Source: Massospora cicadina
Lineage: Eukaryota > Entomophthoromycota > Entomophthoromycetes > Entomophthorales > Entomophthoraceae
Direction: 5' to 3'
NCBI GenBank assembly: GCA_022478985.1
Contig: JAKSZP010008035.1
Span: 1 to 64,000 of the forward strand
Length of the DNA: 64,000 bases
Shown here: piece after piece, positions 1 through 12,014 of the stretch
Layout of the letters: every line of letters starts with the position of its first letter
Numbering within the stretch: the stretch's first letter is position 1
The notes under the pieces: model-generated
Seen by the model: only the letters and a program-made list of their open reading frames with translations
Database searches by the model: none
What the model was told of the DNA's origin: nothing
Translations under genes and position numbers: made by a program

Positions 1-636
1 AAATGCAAATAACTAAGTTAAAAAGAAATAGACAGTAATGAAATGCCTAGGTTAGTAAAAACTCTTAGCTTTAGTTACCAGTAAAATAATAATATGTAGC
101 TAATAATAAAATAATGATTGATTATCCTCAGGTATATTCAAAAGTAATCAAATTAAAACATAAATTACTATTGTTATTAATCCCTGATAACCTTATAATA
201 GCTAATTTATTCAAAAAATTATTAATGGCTATCTGGGATCATTCCTTACTCATTAAATTGTCTCAACTTAAGTTAATTTGTAGCATTATTTGGTATTCAT
301 CAATAATTTAATAATAATGAGACATAACCCCATGTTGAAGGCTTCACCCAGAAGAGGGCGAATCCTGACATTGATATGCAGAATAAGAATGACAAGTTTG
401 AAAATTGACATGCGCATCTCATTTTTCTCATTCTCAAGCACTTGATATCTTTTTTTAAAATGATCAATATAAACTGATAACGTTACAAATTATGGTGCTT
501 AAGTGGACTGTTTTTTTACAAAAACGATTAGCATTATTAAGGCCCTACAATAAATTTTTTTAAGGAATAAACTAGCTCAATAGAGCGCCCTTATAGTGAC
601 AGAAAACAATCTTAAGCTATGGCTTTTATTTATTTT
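1..636. other. AT-rich sequence, nothing recognised
   Basis: I read both strands and found no domain, tRNA, LTR boundary or tandem array. The only open frame (65 codons at 114-311, plus) is lysine/leucine/isoleucine rich, as expected of random AT-rich sequence, and resembles no family I know. Probably decayed intergenic or transposon sequence. Confidence 0.5.
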
Positions 637-637
637 T

Positions 638-850
638 CTACTCATGAACTTGTGTCATTAATTGATCAAGAGCTCTAGAATCAGGGGTCATGACATCCGG
701 ACCTGGTGGCCCTGGTGGCCGTTGGGATCCCTCAGAACCAGCAAGTTCAGTGTACCAATGTTCACCAGTAGGTCCCAGTACCCCAGAAGGAGAACTAGGG
801 GCACTGGGTGTCCAGGAGATCATCTAGTACCAGGAGGATCTTTATGGAAG
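638..850 (-). pseudogene. Collagen-like Gag fragment of a Ty3/gypsy element
   Basis: On the minus strand the frame at 823-638 reads as ten consecutive collagen triplets in one register: GVL, GPT, GEH, (W)YT, (E)LA, GSE, GSQ, (R)PP, GPP, GPD. Three of the ten glycines are replaced, each by a single base change from a Gly codon. A frame-shifted piece just upstream (about 850-800) adds more Gly-Pro. After the collagen block comes an Asp/Leu/Gln stretch (VMTPDSRALDQLMTQVHE) resembling the acidic, coiled-coil-prone stretch after the collagen block in element A (about 8400-8500). I therefore read it as the Gag of the same broad family. No pol follows on this strand nearby. An unrelated collagen-like protein is the alternative. 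Confidence 0.5.
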
Positions 851-899
851 CACTTACAGCATGAATTAATTGGTCAAGTAAACTATCAAGTATAGTAAA

Positions 900-2100
900 C
901 TAACTATTATATTAGTTCCCCAATTGACCCAATTGAATAGTAATATCATTTTTTAAAAATAGTGACTCGTTTATGAGTAGGTTTAAAAGCTTTAGTAAAC
1001 TGTTTGGCTTCTTCATGGCATAAATAATCCGTAACTCCATGTCAATCCTACTAAGTTAGCTATGTAATTAATTAATGTATCTTCAATTATCCATTCTGGC
1101 TTCATGATTCTCACGTTAGAACTAAAAGCAGTTACATATAAAATGTGTAACTAAGCATGAAAGTGTTGAGACACATTCATCTTGAGTTAATTTTAAGGGT
1201 GATGTAACTAAAAATTTGCAACAAGAGATAAATAGCTGGATGCACATAATGCCTGAGATACTGCTCCATGAAAACAACCTGATGTCAGTACTTTGTAAAA
1301 TAGCTTAATCATAGAAAAATATCATATTATAATATACCCTAGATGCTCAGGATTGGATGGGTCGTCCACCTGGTTGAATAGCCCCCTCATTAAATGTGTA
1401 TTGGTGGCGCTAACATCTGTGGTCTTTAAATTGATAAACTGTAATGTCAGGGACATCAATGAATAAAGTCATGTTAGCATGATATTGATGTTCTTAATGT
1501 TAGATGAAGGTATCTCCTGCCAGTTTGAATATAATCATTATTGATACTCGTCAATAGCTCTGAAGAGGGACTTTCTTCGCTATAGTTATTCATAACTTGT
1601 AAAAAATATGATTTCACCAGGAAGCCTCAGAAGAAAACTCTGGAAGAGTGATCCAGTATTGTAATTTGGTCCACAAAATAAATGAGTAGATGCTTAGAAG
1701 ACTACAAAGTTATTGGTAAAATGGCATTAGTCAATTATTGGAGTAAAATTGGCCAAATTAAATAAATATAAGTTTACAGATCAAGCTAATATCAAAAGTG
1801 ATTTGATTTATAATATAATCTTACAGTTACTATAATTCAGATAAACTTATAAAAAAGGATTTGATATGACATCAGGTCAATCAATGTAACCTAAAAGGGA
1901 TGACTTTCAGATTTGTTGACTAATGATGTTGAGAGGGTTTAATTTTATTTGTTGATCAGATCTAATAATATTCTTTTAAGGTAGCATTTGATTTTTAAGT
2001 AAATGATTAGCATCCTCAATTTGAGGAGTTTTAATATGATGATGTATTTATTCTTAAGCTTGAATTAATTCATGCATCTCATGAGGTTTTACTACAACAA
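900..2100. other. Degenerate sequence, unassigned
   Basis: AT-rich, stop-dense in all six frames. It lies just upstream of the plus-strand integrase remnant and should hold that element's RT and RNase H if it was once complete, but I cannot recognise an RT motif. No LTR boundary is visible. Confidence 0.4.
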
Positions 2101-2129
2101 ATAATAAAAAAGATGAGATTCAAGCAATA

Positions 2130-2905
2130 TTTTTGAAGAATGGTGAATTATTCAGAAAAGTAGTTGAGAAGATCTAAATTACCTAGACCATCATATTGGC
2201 TAGAGTATCCTCATTTATGAGTACAAGGTAGTAGGAAGTGGAGGTTTACACAAGACAAAGATTTTCTAAAGCTTCACTACTATTTGAAAAATATGAACTT
2301 CAATGCCTTATAAACAATCTCATGTAGCCATAAGTGCCATGTAGTAGGATCATTCTACAAAAACAGCTTACTGCTTAGTAAAGCCCTAATTTTTATGGCA
2401 CAGGATATGAAAGTACATTATAATGGTGATAGATCACCTGACAAAGTGGCTGGAAGCACAATCTGTATAAGACTTAGGTGCAATTAGGTACTAGATCTAT
2501 CTTGTAGTGCATTAAACAATGACATATCGCCTTCAGATATCATAACTGGCAATGGAACCAGCTTTACTTCAAATGTAATACCTAAGTTTTTAAAAATAGA
2601 TGACAATCTGAAGAGTATTAACAAAACTCACCTTAAGTCTAACATATCCAAAAAGAAAGTCAAAAGTAACTTGTTGAACATCCTCTGGAAGTTTTTGGTA
2701 TGCTGGTTTTTAGATCAAAATTCACTTCTAACCACCGCCAGCATAGAGTAGAGTATCAGTATCATTTAGAAACTGGGTAGAGCCCATTTCAACTATTCTA
2801 TCAAAGTCATATGTCATTGCCACTGATGCTATAGTCCTGTGTGAAAATTACTAAAGAAGTGAATCTAAAGCAAAATCTGTCATATATAACTTCTACATCT
2901 ATTAG
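2130..2905 (+). pseudogene. Ty3/gypsy integrase remnant (element D family)
   Basis: A frame-shifted but clear integrase core. From 2411 the reading KYIIMVIDHLTKWLEAQSV matches the first catalytic-Asp block of gypsy integrases (consensus YIIVAIDHLTKWPEA) and is very close to the equivalent block of element D at 63.0 kb. From about 2529, in another frame, PSDIITGNGTSFTSNV gives the second block (consensus VILSDNGTNFTS), with Asp replaced by Gly. At 2781, SPFQLFYQSHMSLP matches the block after the catalytic core. A weak pre-integrase stretch (FLKNGELFRK) sits near 2130-2160. All blocks are on plus and in the right order, but at least three frames are needed, so it is dead. It lies about 0.8 kb upstream of a polypurine tract and LTR start of the same family. 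Confidence 0.72.
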
Positions 2906-3670
2906 ACCTCAAACTGAATCCTATCTTACTAACTGACAAAAAATCATTTTCATGAACTATGGTAACAATGTAAGCTGGCAAAATTTGATATAGGATTGTA
3001 GAAATTCTGACTAGTTGGATTGCTCGCTTGGAGCTACTATAGAATTCTCACAATATGACAGAAGCAGTATGCTTAGTACTTCTCTTCTTCTAAAAAATAG
3101 TACTTACGGTGACTTTTAAGTTCACTTAATTGACTCTTGTTAGAAATGTTAGAGATTGAGTATATAAAGTATTAGAGTATAAACTGTCCTTTATTTGATC
3201 TTAACAGAATGTTTTTATTACTTATCAGTGTGAAAAGTATATGCAAAGGATAAATTTTGTGGAGAAATAAAATAAAAATTTGAAATTTCTGATTCCTCTT
3301 GATGACGCATTATATTAAATATATTGCATGACTCTGGATATAATATCCATATATGGGTTAAGGACTTAAATTTATTTGTTTTACCAATCTTTTTGATACT
3401 AGTTGTATTAATAAGGTATTTATAGATTCAAAAAATTTTAATACAAGTTCAAGTTTAAGATTGTTGCATGTATTTTGAAATTAATGGAATATATTTTGGA
3501 ACCAACTGAGAGTTCTAAATAGAAATAAAAGCTCTGTCATAATTCCTCAGCTGTAAACAATCAGTTTATATAAAAGAATTACATCTCATTGAGATTTGGA
3601 CTCTAGCCAAATGGAAGCATGTTGTTTGATGACACAAAGTAAAGAACTTGGTATTATTAGCTAATCAGAC

Positions 3671-3678
3671 GGGGGAAA
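3671..3678 (+). promoter_or_regulatory. Polypurine tract before a decayed 3' LTR
   Basis: GGGGGAAA at the expected distance downstream of the integrase at 2.4-2.9 kb. The minus-strand element D has AAGAGGGGGAAA just before TGTCAGA, and the 21.84-kb copy has AAGGGGAAA before TGTCAGA. Such tracts prime plus-strand synthesis in LTR retrotransposons and abut the 3' LTR. Confidence 0.55.
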
Positions 3679-4190
3679 TATTAACACTCTTTGTAACCCC
3701 CTTAAATTTTGTAAGAGGTGTAAATTTTAGGTTAAACCTTTTAATTAAATCATTGATAGTATATAAAAATATACAAAATTTATTAATTATTAAAATTGCC
3801 TAAGATAAGTTTAGGAGAAGAATTTGATGGTAGGGTCAAGACACAATAATTATTCAGTATAGAGCGAATATTGGGATATATAACTAAGAAGATCTACTCA
3901 GTATTATCTTAATCAGGCTTTGGACAGAGTAACAAACTAATGAGCTTATGGACATGGCCTTTTGATGTAATAGAGAGACATCCACTAACGCTTAAGCGCT
4001 AAAGCTATCAGATGGGCGTATCAATAGGGATTATGCCAAGTTTACTCATCCATTTAGTCATATTTAGAAAGAAATAAAAAATAGGGAAGAAAATAAGAGT
4101 TTAAACTTCAAATTAATAGATAGCACTGGTTTATTGTTAGTAATAAGCAATAACCAATAAGAAATTTTTGGTAATTGCTCTTTTTTAATT
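3679..4190 (+). repeat. Probable decayed 3' LTR (right end uncertain)
   Basis: Begins TATTAACACTC directly after the purine tract. Against the intact family start TGTCAGAACTC (element A, 19251), three of the four differences are G-to-A or C-to-T, as expected if cytosine deamination or RIP-like mutation decayed the end. A TATA-like run lies at about 3757-3775. I could not find the partner LTR, so the right end is a guess. Confidence 0.35.
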
Positions 4191-4199
4191 TACTTAATT

Positions 4200-5400
4200 G
4201 ATCAAGTTAGAATTTGTACAAGATGAGTCCGCACCAACCATTGTTGCCTCACCATATATAGTTTTTTAATATTGCCAAATTTGTGACACCTTCTGCCCTT
4301 GCCTGAGGTGGTAGTGTGTCGCAGCCTTGTGTTTTTGGCTGATTCTGAAGCAAACCAGGGCTAGCTCTGCTAGCCTTCATCCTAGATGTCACTTTGTCCA
4401 CATTAGAACCTAGCTTAACATTGTGTGAACTCCCAGTGGTGCTTTGAAGCCCAATGGTGCTCACCCAAAGCAAACTTTACTTCAGCCTTTGGATTAAGTA
4501 TGGGAACCTCTTCTCTCCGTGAGTGCAGCCATCATGAAGATGGCATAGATGGTGTTCAAACATGATGGTTCTATAAATTTTATCTCCTTCAAGGGGTACG
4601 TTGAACTGGGCTTCACTAGTAAGTCCTAGGCTTTGGTCATAGTGATTATGCCGCTCATTTAAACAATTCTGTCCACACTAACCCACATTTAGATGCTAGC
4701 AGATGTCATACTAGTGTTTCAATTTGCCTGCCTACTTAACCCTTCCTACCCTGAGAAGCTGCGCAGGAGCTCCTGGAAGGATTAGCCACTTACAGCGCTA
4801 ATCCTGTCCTCTAATATGTAGTTCTCAATAAGGCAAGCCACCCCAAAGGGCTTCTCGCCTTTTTAACAATCTGCTCTTACACTGGAAAAATAATCTGGTG
4901 ATCCCTTTACTTTGATTTACTCTGCCACAGCCATCCATTCTAGGACCATGTGGAGAACATCTTTCACTGACCTTAGCTTCAAAACTACTACTTTATGTGC
5001 AAGTGCCCCTCTTTTGCTGCCACAGCTGCTTCTCCCACTCATCCCTCCAGTATATGCCTCACTGCCAATATGGCAGGTCTTATTGAATGGGGTTTGATAT
5101 TTCCTCCCCTCTCTCAAACACTATGAGCAAAGATCCTTATGAACCAGGCATTCAGATTTAAAATTTTCGTAGTGTGAAGGAGCAGGTTAGTGCTAGCCAG
5201 TCAAATTGTCATAATTGGTTGTTTAGAGGTTAAATTCTCCTGTCTCAGCCAACCAGCTTCCATTTCTGGTCCAAATTTCTTGTCTCAAATCCCTTTATAT
5301 AGAAAATGGGTCAATGAAGATACTGGCAAGCTTTTTACAAATACCCTGATTCTGATTTACTGAATTTTTTTATATCTATGAACTTCCAAGATCAGCGCTG
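4200..5400. other. Relatively GC-rich island, unassigned; possible upstream part of a RING gene
   Basis: Base composition is visibly less AT-rich than the flanks. Several frames stay open for 60-75 codons on both strands (minus 4473-4249; plus 4912-5097; minus 5117-4917), none of which I recognise. The stretch leads without a visible transposon boundary into the plus-strand RING-like sequence at 5401-5700, so it may hold the decayed 5' part of that gene. About 5160-5300 reads in plus with few stops in the same direction. This is position-based inference only. Confidence 0.3.
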
Positions 5401-5703
5401 CTTATACCCTTATAAGGGCTAACAATGTATATAAATCATTATCTGATCGCTTTAGAGACTGCTACCACACCGATGCTTTTTTTCAAGCCCTCCATGAAAC
5501 CATGGAGCTTCTTTTTGAGGTTATTCTTTGCCCTATATGCACTTAGCTTCTTTAAAGAAAACCAGGATGAATTTAAGAAGCTCACGTTTTTTGCGGGATG
5601 CACATGTGTCAATGCCACCAAGTTGGGGATATTCAATCGCCACTCCCCCAAGACAGAAGGCCTTTAGAAGAGGATTATGTGTGCCAGAAATAATTAAAAA
5701 AGC
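5401..5703 (+). pseudogene. RING-finger (C3HC4-like) gene relic
   Basis: One plus-strand frame from 5401 to 5703 reads as an N-terminal helical stretch (NNVYKSLSDRFRDCYHTDAF and onward), then CPIC at about 5530-5541, then AHVFCGMHMC at about 5579-5610, then IQSPLPQDRRPLEEDYVC. This follows the RING layout: CxxC, a spacer of about 15, a C-x-H-x-F-C-x2-C core, then CPxCR. RING domains bind two zinc ions and usually give E3 ubiquitin ligase activity. Here the frame holds four in-frame stops between CPIC and HVFC, the Cys before the His is Glu, and the last CPxC reads SPLP, so it cannot make a working RING. It is the only non-transposon protein similarity I can defend in the window. It may be a decayed host gene, or a gene carried or duplicated by a transposon. 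Confidence 0.5.
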
Positions 5704-6810
5704 TAAGTTCCAGATAACCTAGTATGTCAAGTTGATGCACACAACATGCTTTCAAGATGATAATAACCAAACATTTTCTTACCTTATGCCTCATGCTGCC
5801 AATGCCCAATTCCCATTTTTTGTGCCTGTTGTGTGCCCTCAGGTCTGAGGTGGACAGGAATCCCCAACCCCGAACTTTTTTCAATAGGGCACAAAAACTT
5901 AGTGATGTAACCCTTTATTGGGAGTTTTTTATTATTTATTTTATTTGGCACCACTAAAATAAAAAAGCATGGACGCCCCCTCTAGGGCTACCCCACCAGT
6001 ACTAAAAAGTTATAGTTTTTTGTTTTCTTAAGTTAAACATACTTTACTTATATTAGTTACCTTTGTCACTAACATTCCTTTATTATTACTTCTCATGAAA
6101 GCCACTAAAAGTATGCGCATCCTTACAGAGAAAGGTATTTTGATAATTTGACCGCACCTCTTACTATAAACTCTTCAAGCTCATTTTCAGGTTTGTCTCT
6201 GGAGATGATGAGGCATGATTGAAATTTGGGAGAGGATCTTCAGCTCAGTGGAGAGAGGACCATGTAGGTAGTTTGACATATGAGTGAGAAATAGGGTCCC
6301 TGTGCCCAAGGCAATGATGAAGAAAAGTAGAAAGATGTTGATTGAGATAGACTTAAATTAGGTCATGATATGGCAAAAAAGCTCATAAGGGTACAAATGT
6401 CTGATGAACTATGAGAGGAGCTCCTCTTTGGTTAAACAGCGTGAGCATCACCTCTTGGCATGTCAGTTTATGAATGATGTTGAGGAAGCTCAATGATAGA
6501 ACATGATTTATTTTCTCTTTCTTAATCAAGCTAGTTGATCAGGAAGTAGTAATCTGGACGTGTTGATGGCCAGACTGATGCTAATTTCAACATTTTGGTT
6601 TTCGTGGAATAAGAGGAGTTTAATCAAGTGGAGTTAAATATCAGTTAAGGTCAAAAAGCTTCAGAGTTTTTTTTGATTGAAAGTTATTTTAATAAATCTA
6701 ATATGTTTATAATAACCTGATCAATCGTCAAAATTTAGATTTGAAATTTTAAGGCGCATCAAAGCTCCATCATATTGATTATAGATGATCATTGTTTATG
6801 CAAAACGTCA
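5704..6810. other. Degenerate sequence up to element A, unassigned
   Basis: Short open frames at 5757-5957 (plus) and 5884-5675 (minus) have no recognisable motif. From 5960 to 6810 both strands are stop-dense. No tandem repeats or further LTR ends seen. The last bases are the left flank of element A. Confidence 0.4.
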
Positions 6811-7329
6811 TATCAGAACTCACACCGCAGATGAGAACAAATTGAATAAATTCAAACTAAAATCTCCCCCTACAGATAATTAAAATCCTGACCCTAACTT
6901 AACAAGACATCAGCCCCTGAATTGTACACCAAATGATTAATAGATCTGGACGCTTTTTAAACCAAGGTGAGAAAGAGGCTACCCTATTGATTCCAGAGGA
7001 CTACTATCACACAAAGGAAATCGTCTCATAAGCGCCTCTTTCTGAAGTCCAAGGTGACCACAATCATCAGTCCACCAAGTAATGTCCCATTAATGACAAA
7101 CCCTATCACCCTATAATTATCCTAACATTCAAATAACGAGTAATTGTAAATTATTATAATTCTTTACATAAATTTTCTGTTTCTAAAAATTTCATTGAGG
7201 TTATTCAGCAAGCCTTTGTCATCTTGGTGATTCATTCCACTTGCTGTATGATGTTAAAGTTAATCACATTAAAACAAGCAGCTTTTTAAGCCTGCCCCTT
7301 CACCCTGCCTGCTATCTACATTTCCAACA
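6811..7329 (+). repeat. 5' LTR of element A
   Basis: Starts TATCAGAACTCACAC and aligns end to end with 19251-19766, for example CAGATGAGAACAAATTGAAT against CAGACGAGGACAAATTGAAT, and the shared end GCTATCTACATTTCCAACA against GCTATTTACATTGCTAACG. The terminal TG has become TA. A TATA-like CCCTATAATTATCC lies at about 7110. Confidence 0.8.
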
Positions 7330-8099
7330 GAGATTGGAGCTCCCTACCAGGTATTACAAGTTGCTGTTGAAGAGTGAGGACGTAAAAAATGTATAATAAT
7401 CAAAGACAAGAAACTTCCTAAGTTAATTGGGTTAGAAGAATTACTCATTGGATCAGAAAAACTCGCTTTGAAGTAGGCGACCCTGTCCCTGCTACTCTTT
7501 AATTTATGGCAGAGTACAGAGGTAAATTGGCTTTTTTAATCCAAAGCGAAGTTTGATTTTTTTACGACCTCAGACCAAATGTAAAACCACTTCTCAATGG
7601 TTTTTTGTGCCTGAAGGGCGTTTCAGTTAGGTCAGAGCATCTGCTGTTCCCTCCACTATGAGATCTATAATTAGCTCCTCGTTTACCTAACTCTGAAGTA
7701 GAAACCAGAATGAATCAATACCTTTATAATTTCGTCCAACTAGCCATCTATCACATTATGAAAATTTTAGGATTCCACCATCTAGAGCATTGCTACAATT
7801 TAACTTGATTTTAATTCCTAATTAATGCACCTATGAACTATACCAGTCTGGCTCCTCCTTTGTCAAAGAGAATCAAAACACTATTTTTGAAATTTGACGT
7901 TTAGTTAACAAAGTATGATGGCAGATTAATTTATTGGATTAAACATCCTTCACATACTTTCAGAATCAACTCACAACCCAAGTGGACGCGGCCATATCTG
8001 AAGCTTTTTTTCATGCCAGAAAGACTATTGCTTCACTCTTGGATCACATATACATTCTTAAAGAATAGTGGGGACAATGTTTCTCATGATTCTAGGAAG

Positions 8100-9530
8100 C
8101 CTTACTGCAATAACAACTCAGTGCACAAGGCCCCGTTACCCTAAAGGGCCTCTGACTATCAAGGCCCTCCTAGACCAAGGTTACCCGCTGGTATCCAAGG
8201 CCTCAAGGTGATAGTGGACCTATAAGCCTTTAGGATTATTCAAGCACTTGGGTAACCAGGGGACATTGGGCCCCCAGACTGCTGGGCCACCTGTGAATTG
8301 CCCTCGTGAGTTACCTGAAATGGAAGGACTTTCTGGATTTCAAGGGGAATCTCGACCTATTTGGCATGGCATCCCAGTCCCCATGGCCCTCCTGGACCTA
8401 CCATGATAGAACTTGAAGATGACTCTTCTCAATCTATATTGAATAATGTCCAAAATCAAGTCAACCAACTCGAATCTCAAGTTGCAGCTTTTTTCTTTAC
8501 AGCTGTGGCGTAGACCTTGAAGGCCAACCTCTTGACCCCAATTATATCTTGAAGGCTTAGTTGACAGGCTCATAAATGTCAATAACTTCTCCTGATTGCT
8601 GGTTTTCAGTTAGCCTCATTAATAACTGACTTATTTAACTTACTATTCAAGTCAAGGTCATTAAGAAATAACAATTCTCCATTAATACCACCATGGAAGC
8701 CCAGAAGATTAGAATTGCAAGGGCTCAAGGAGCAACTTACTCAAAAATACATCATACCACAGTAATGACTCAGTATACATATTTAAAGAACAACGTCAAT
8801 GCTTGAGAGCTCAGCTTGATCAGATGCAACCCTCTAGATATATCGATTCTGAGTCATCGTTTCCAGCGCCTCTTGCTCCAACTGGGATTAATGTTTTGTC
8901 TGCACCCGTTTCTACTATATTTATTCCTTTGTTTAAGAAAATTACATCACCAGTGAAAGAATCGCTTCATTATTATAAGCCTACAAAAGTGCTATGGAAG
9001 AGGCTACTAAAAGATAAAAAGTCAGGCAACTACATACCTGATTGAGTCAAATCGCGTAAAAAATTATGGTCTCTCAACTATGGATATTTAAACCCAGAAT
9101 CATGGCAATATCGCCTTGATAAAGGATTTTGAAAACAATCAGATCCTGTCACTGCAAAAGCAGGGCTTAAAGGGTATATGCACCAAAAATGGGAGTCATT
9201 AAAAAGTTCGCCAAATGATTTTACTTATGAGGCACAGACCTTGGTTGCCTGTGACCATATCTCTCTCAAGACGACGCCATTACTGCTATCATCTCCACTT
9301 TAGCATCTCGCCCTGACTTACAATATCACATTGTCCTGTAAAGAGACACTTCTCAAGCATCCTGGATATCAAAGAGGCTCTTGTCAAAATCTCCATCAGT
9401 ATACTCCATAAGACCTCCAAGCCCAGCTTCTCTCCTAACAAGCGCTCCCAGATCAAAGCTCTTGTGAAAGGGCTGATAAGAAGAATAAACAATGATCTAA
9501 CTGAAATGAGAGGCTATTATTGTTGAAAAC
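8100..9530 (+). pseudogene. Element A Gag with collagen-like domain
   Basis: Broken plus-strand Gag. From 8130 to 8410 three frames carry Gly-X-Y collagen pieces: DYQGPPRPRLPAGIQG, PQGDSGP, GNQGTLGPQTAGPP, GFQGES and finally HGPPGPT at about 8385-8405. It then continues open as MIELEDDSSQSILNNVQNQ, an acidic stretch grading into a Gln/Asn/Leu heptad-like coil. A weaker capsid-like region runs to 9530 (for example FTYEAQTLVACDHISLKT near 9220). Gag builds the particle that packages retrotransposon RNA; a collagen block in it is unusual and could serve multimerisation. No intact zinc knuckle could be recovered, though Cys-rich sequence occurs near 9595-9640. At least five frameshifts or stops. 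Confidence 0.6.
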
Positions 9531-9879
9531 CACCCCACTCCTCAACCATATAAAAAAGTAAACAAGGCATATTGACCTTGGGAAAAATATACCATGCTGG
9601 TTTTTTAGCCAGTGCTGGTTTCAAACCTGTGTCAATCTAACCTGACACAGAGTGGAGCAGAAACCGCCTCGCTATGCTACCACCCCTCGCCTCAACCATC
9701 TACTTCTCAGGTTATTATTTTTGTTGACCCTTCTTGTAGAAATGCCGTCAATATGTCTAATGAAATATAAAAACAATGATTTGGGGTACTCTTGTTCCCT
9801 CTGTATTCCCCTGGCTTCTTTCTTTATCTTATAACATCAGCTTGGGGACTCAGTTCAGGTGGAAATTCAAGTGTGCAAA

Positions 9880-9960
9880 CTTAAATACTAAGCCATTGTC
9901 GAAACTGGCCCCTATTGAATATTATATATTCCAAAACTTTCAGTCAATTTAAAGTTGCGC
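9880..9960 (+). pseudogene. Element A aspartic protease remnant
   Basis: Reads AIVETGPY at 9892-9915, then SVNLKLRLTS, matching the gypsy protease pattern (A-I-V-D-T-G-S, then a Leu/Val-rich strand). The catalytic Asp is Glu (GAA at 9901-9903) and a stop follows in the flap region. Position between Gag and RT fits. It would release Gag and Pol proteins from the polyprotein if intact. Confidence 0.5.
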
Positions 9961-10749
9961 CTGACCTCCAACATAGTGTTGAGTATAAAATGGTGGACCC
10001 CGTTGCACTAGGCCACTTGGTGCTTACTTGGCCCTACCCATGTTTGTTGGGAAGCTATCTCTAATGGCCCAGCTGTAGTTTTTTCGAATCAGAGCTATGC
10101 CTTATTACTAGGGAAGCATTTTATGCGTTATAATTTCAGGGTTGCTAACCTATTCTAGTCCTATTTATCTATAATTGTCCATTTGGTACCTCTTGTCTTC
10201 TAAACGCCTGTCACCAAGAAGGGCAATCTCAATAAAAGAATATGCCTTATCAAAGATGACCAAACTCCCTACCAAATCGAGTATTTCATAATTGAGCCTC
10301 ATGTAAAACGCCTCCTCAGTCTGATGAAGCTATGGAATTAATGCCGCTAAATGCTCCATCATAAGGTGTAGTCCCAGATCAGGAGCAAGTTATAGTAGAT
10401 ACCCACAACCAAGTCTATTCCCCTTAATCACATACTAAAGATTTTCCGGGTAAATATTCAATCTATCATGGAAATATTGGCCTGCTCAGGCATATTGGAT
10501 CCAGTTTATTTAGGGGCAATCTCAGCTTTGCTAGGTAATCTGGCTTTGACCTCTTTCATCCTAGGGAAAAAAGACCCTATAGCTTATGTTCGTTTGATTC
10601 CTGTTATTAAATTACATAGTCTACATGAACTTTTGTACTTTCAAAAAGTTAATCTCAAGGACCTCCTACTGTAGCATAATTCAAACAAATTTTGAATTTG
10701 GACCTCACTAAAACTCAATCCTAGGCCGCTGATCTACTCTCAGCCAAAT

Positions 10750-11530
10750 ATTCCGATATAATCATTCAAATAACTTATAATTTTGGAAAATGACTGGAGT
10801 GACTCATCAGATAGACACTAAGATGCCTTTCCAATATGGACCAAGCCATATATAAAATTTAAAGTGGAAGAATCCCAAGTAACTGTAAAATTAAAAAGAC
10901 TTTTGGAGTCTGGTCTACTGAAACCTTCACAAAGCCCTTGACTTTTCCTTTGCTGTTAGTAAAAGAGAAAGATGGGACCCATTCCATGGTGATAGATTAT
11001 CACAAAATTAATTAGATCATCTGGAAGGACAGCATTCCCTCTTACATGTTTGACCATTCCCTTCAGATGCTGTCCAAATTGCAGTTCTTCTCCACTATGG
11101 ATTTAGATATCAGGTAATGGCAAATTGAACCTTACCCAGGAGGACTGAGAGAAGTGCACGCTCACTTCTAAAGACAGCCTATATAGACCAACTAAGTGCT
11201 GCTAGTCTGTGAAACGACCTGCTATGTTCCAGTGAGCCATGGATGGCAACCTATGGTGACTAAAATGTCCTGTTTCCCGGGGTATTTAGATTATAAAAAC
11301 GTCTTTTCCCAAACTCTTGGATTACATCTCAACCACTTATGCCAAGTAATTGACCAACTACAGTCAGCATCCTTAAGAGTGAAACCATCAAAATGCACTT
11401 TTCTCCAGAGCGAATTGGATTTTATAGGTCATAAGCTAACCAATGAAGGTATCCAGTCATTGCCAGATAAAATTACGGTCATACACAGGATCCCCTTCAA
11501 AAAATCTAAGAGACTTAATTATTTTTGAGA
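10750..11530 (+). pseudogene. Element A reverse transcriptase
   Basis: Plus-strand RT in several frames: finger region near 10780-11000, then the catalytic box as YLDY (11283-11294, consensus YLDD), followed in the same open frame (11196-11528) by NVFSQTL, HLNHLCQVIDQLQ, KPSKCTFLQSELDFIGHKLT, the palm-to-thumb connection typical of Ty3/gypsy RT. The second catalytic Asp is Tyr, so the enzyme would be inactive even without the stops. It copies the retrotransposon RNA into DNA when intact. Confidence 0.8.
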
Positions 11531-11619
11531 TTTTCTGTTATCACCACCTTTTTATCCCTCATTTGCTTAACTTGGTTTAACTGTTACAGAATAAAGAGCC
11601 TTTCCACTGGGAGTTATCT

Positions 11620-12014
11620 AAAAAGAAATTCATTAATGCCTTACTTTTGGCATTAACTTGATCTCCTGTGCTATACATCCCAAATATTATAAGCTGTCCT
11701 ACTTTTTTCTGTCATCAATGTTGCTGTTAATGATATTCAAATGTAACATAACAACCAGCTAGACCACACAATCACATACATAAGCAAGACTTTCTCAAAA
11801 TCTGAATGAATCTATAGTATTGCTGAGTACAATTATTTAGTGGTAATCTTAGCCATTAAGCATTTCCATCCTTTCCTATCTGTGATACACTTTTTATAAT
11901 AGCCAATCACGCCTCCCTTTGCTGGTTAAAACAGATGCATAATCCTGATGGCTGCTTAGCCCAGTATAATTTTCAATTATAAAACTATTATTTTCCATTT
12001 GCACATTAACCCAA
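11620..12014 (+). pseudogene. Element A RNase H, cut by element G
   Basis: Plus-strand RNase H remnant. LDHTITYISKTFSKSE matches HPIAYYSKTLTKAE of element F, then IYSIAEYNYLVVILAIKHFH matches the 'NY..-EKE-LA-V-A-K-F' block. It ends with YYFPFAHXPNA, equivalent to the pre-integrase linker, exactly where element G begins at 12015. The downstream integrase resumes after 17942. The first catalytic-Asp block is only weakly visible near 11690. Confidence 0.7.

Noticed and set aside
5190..5275. tRNA-like 3' end (AGAG-loop-TCTC followed by TGTCTCAGCCA)
   Set aside because: No matching 5' acceptor half or anticodon arm in the right place upstream, and eukaryotic tRNA genes do not usually encode the CCA. 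Chance similarity.
5425..5667. 80-codon plus-strand ORF (Phe/Leu-rich, looks like a membrane segment)
   Set aside because: It overlaps the RING-like frame, which has the more specific pattern; hydrophobicity is a by-product of T-rich codons.
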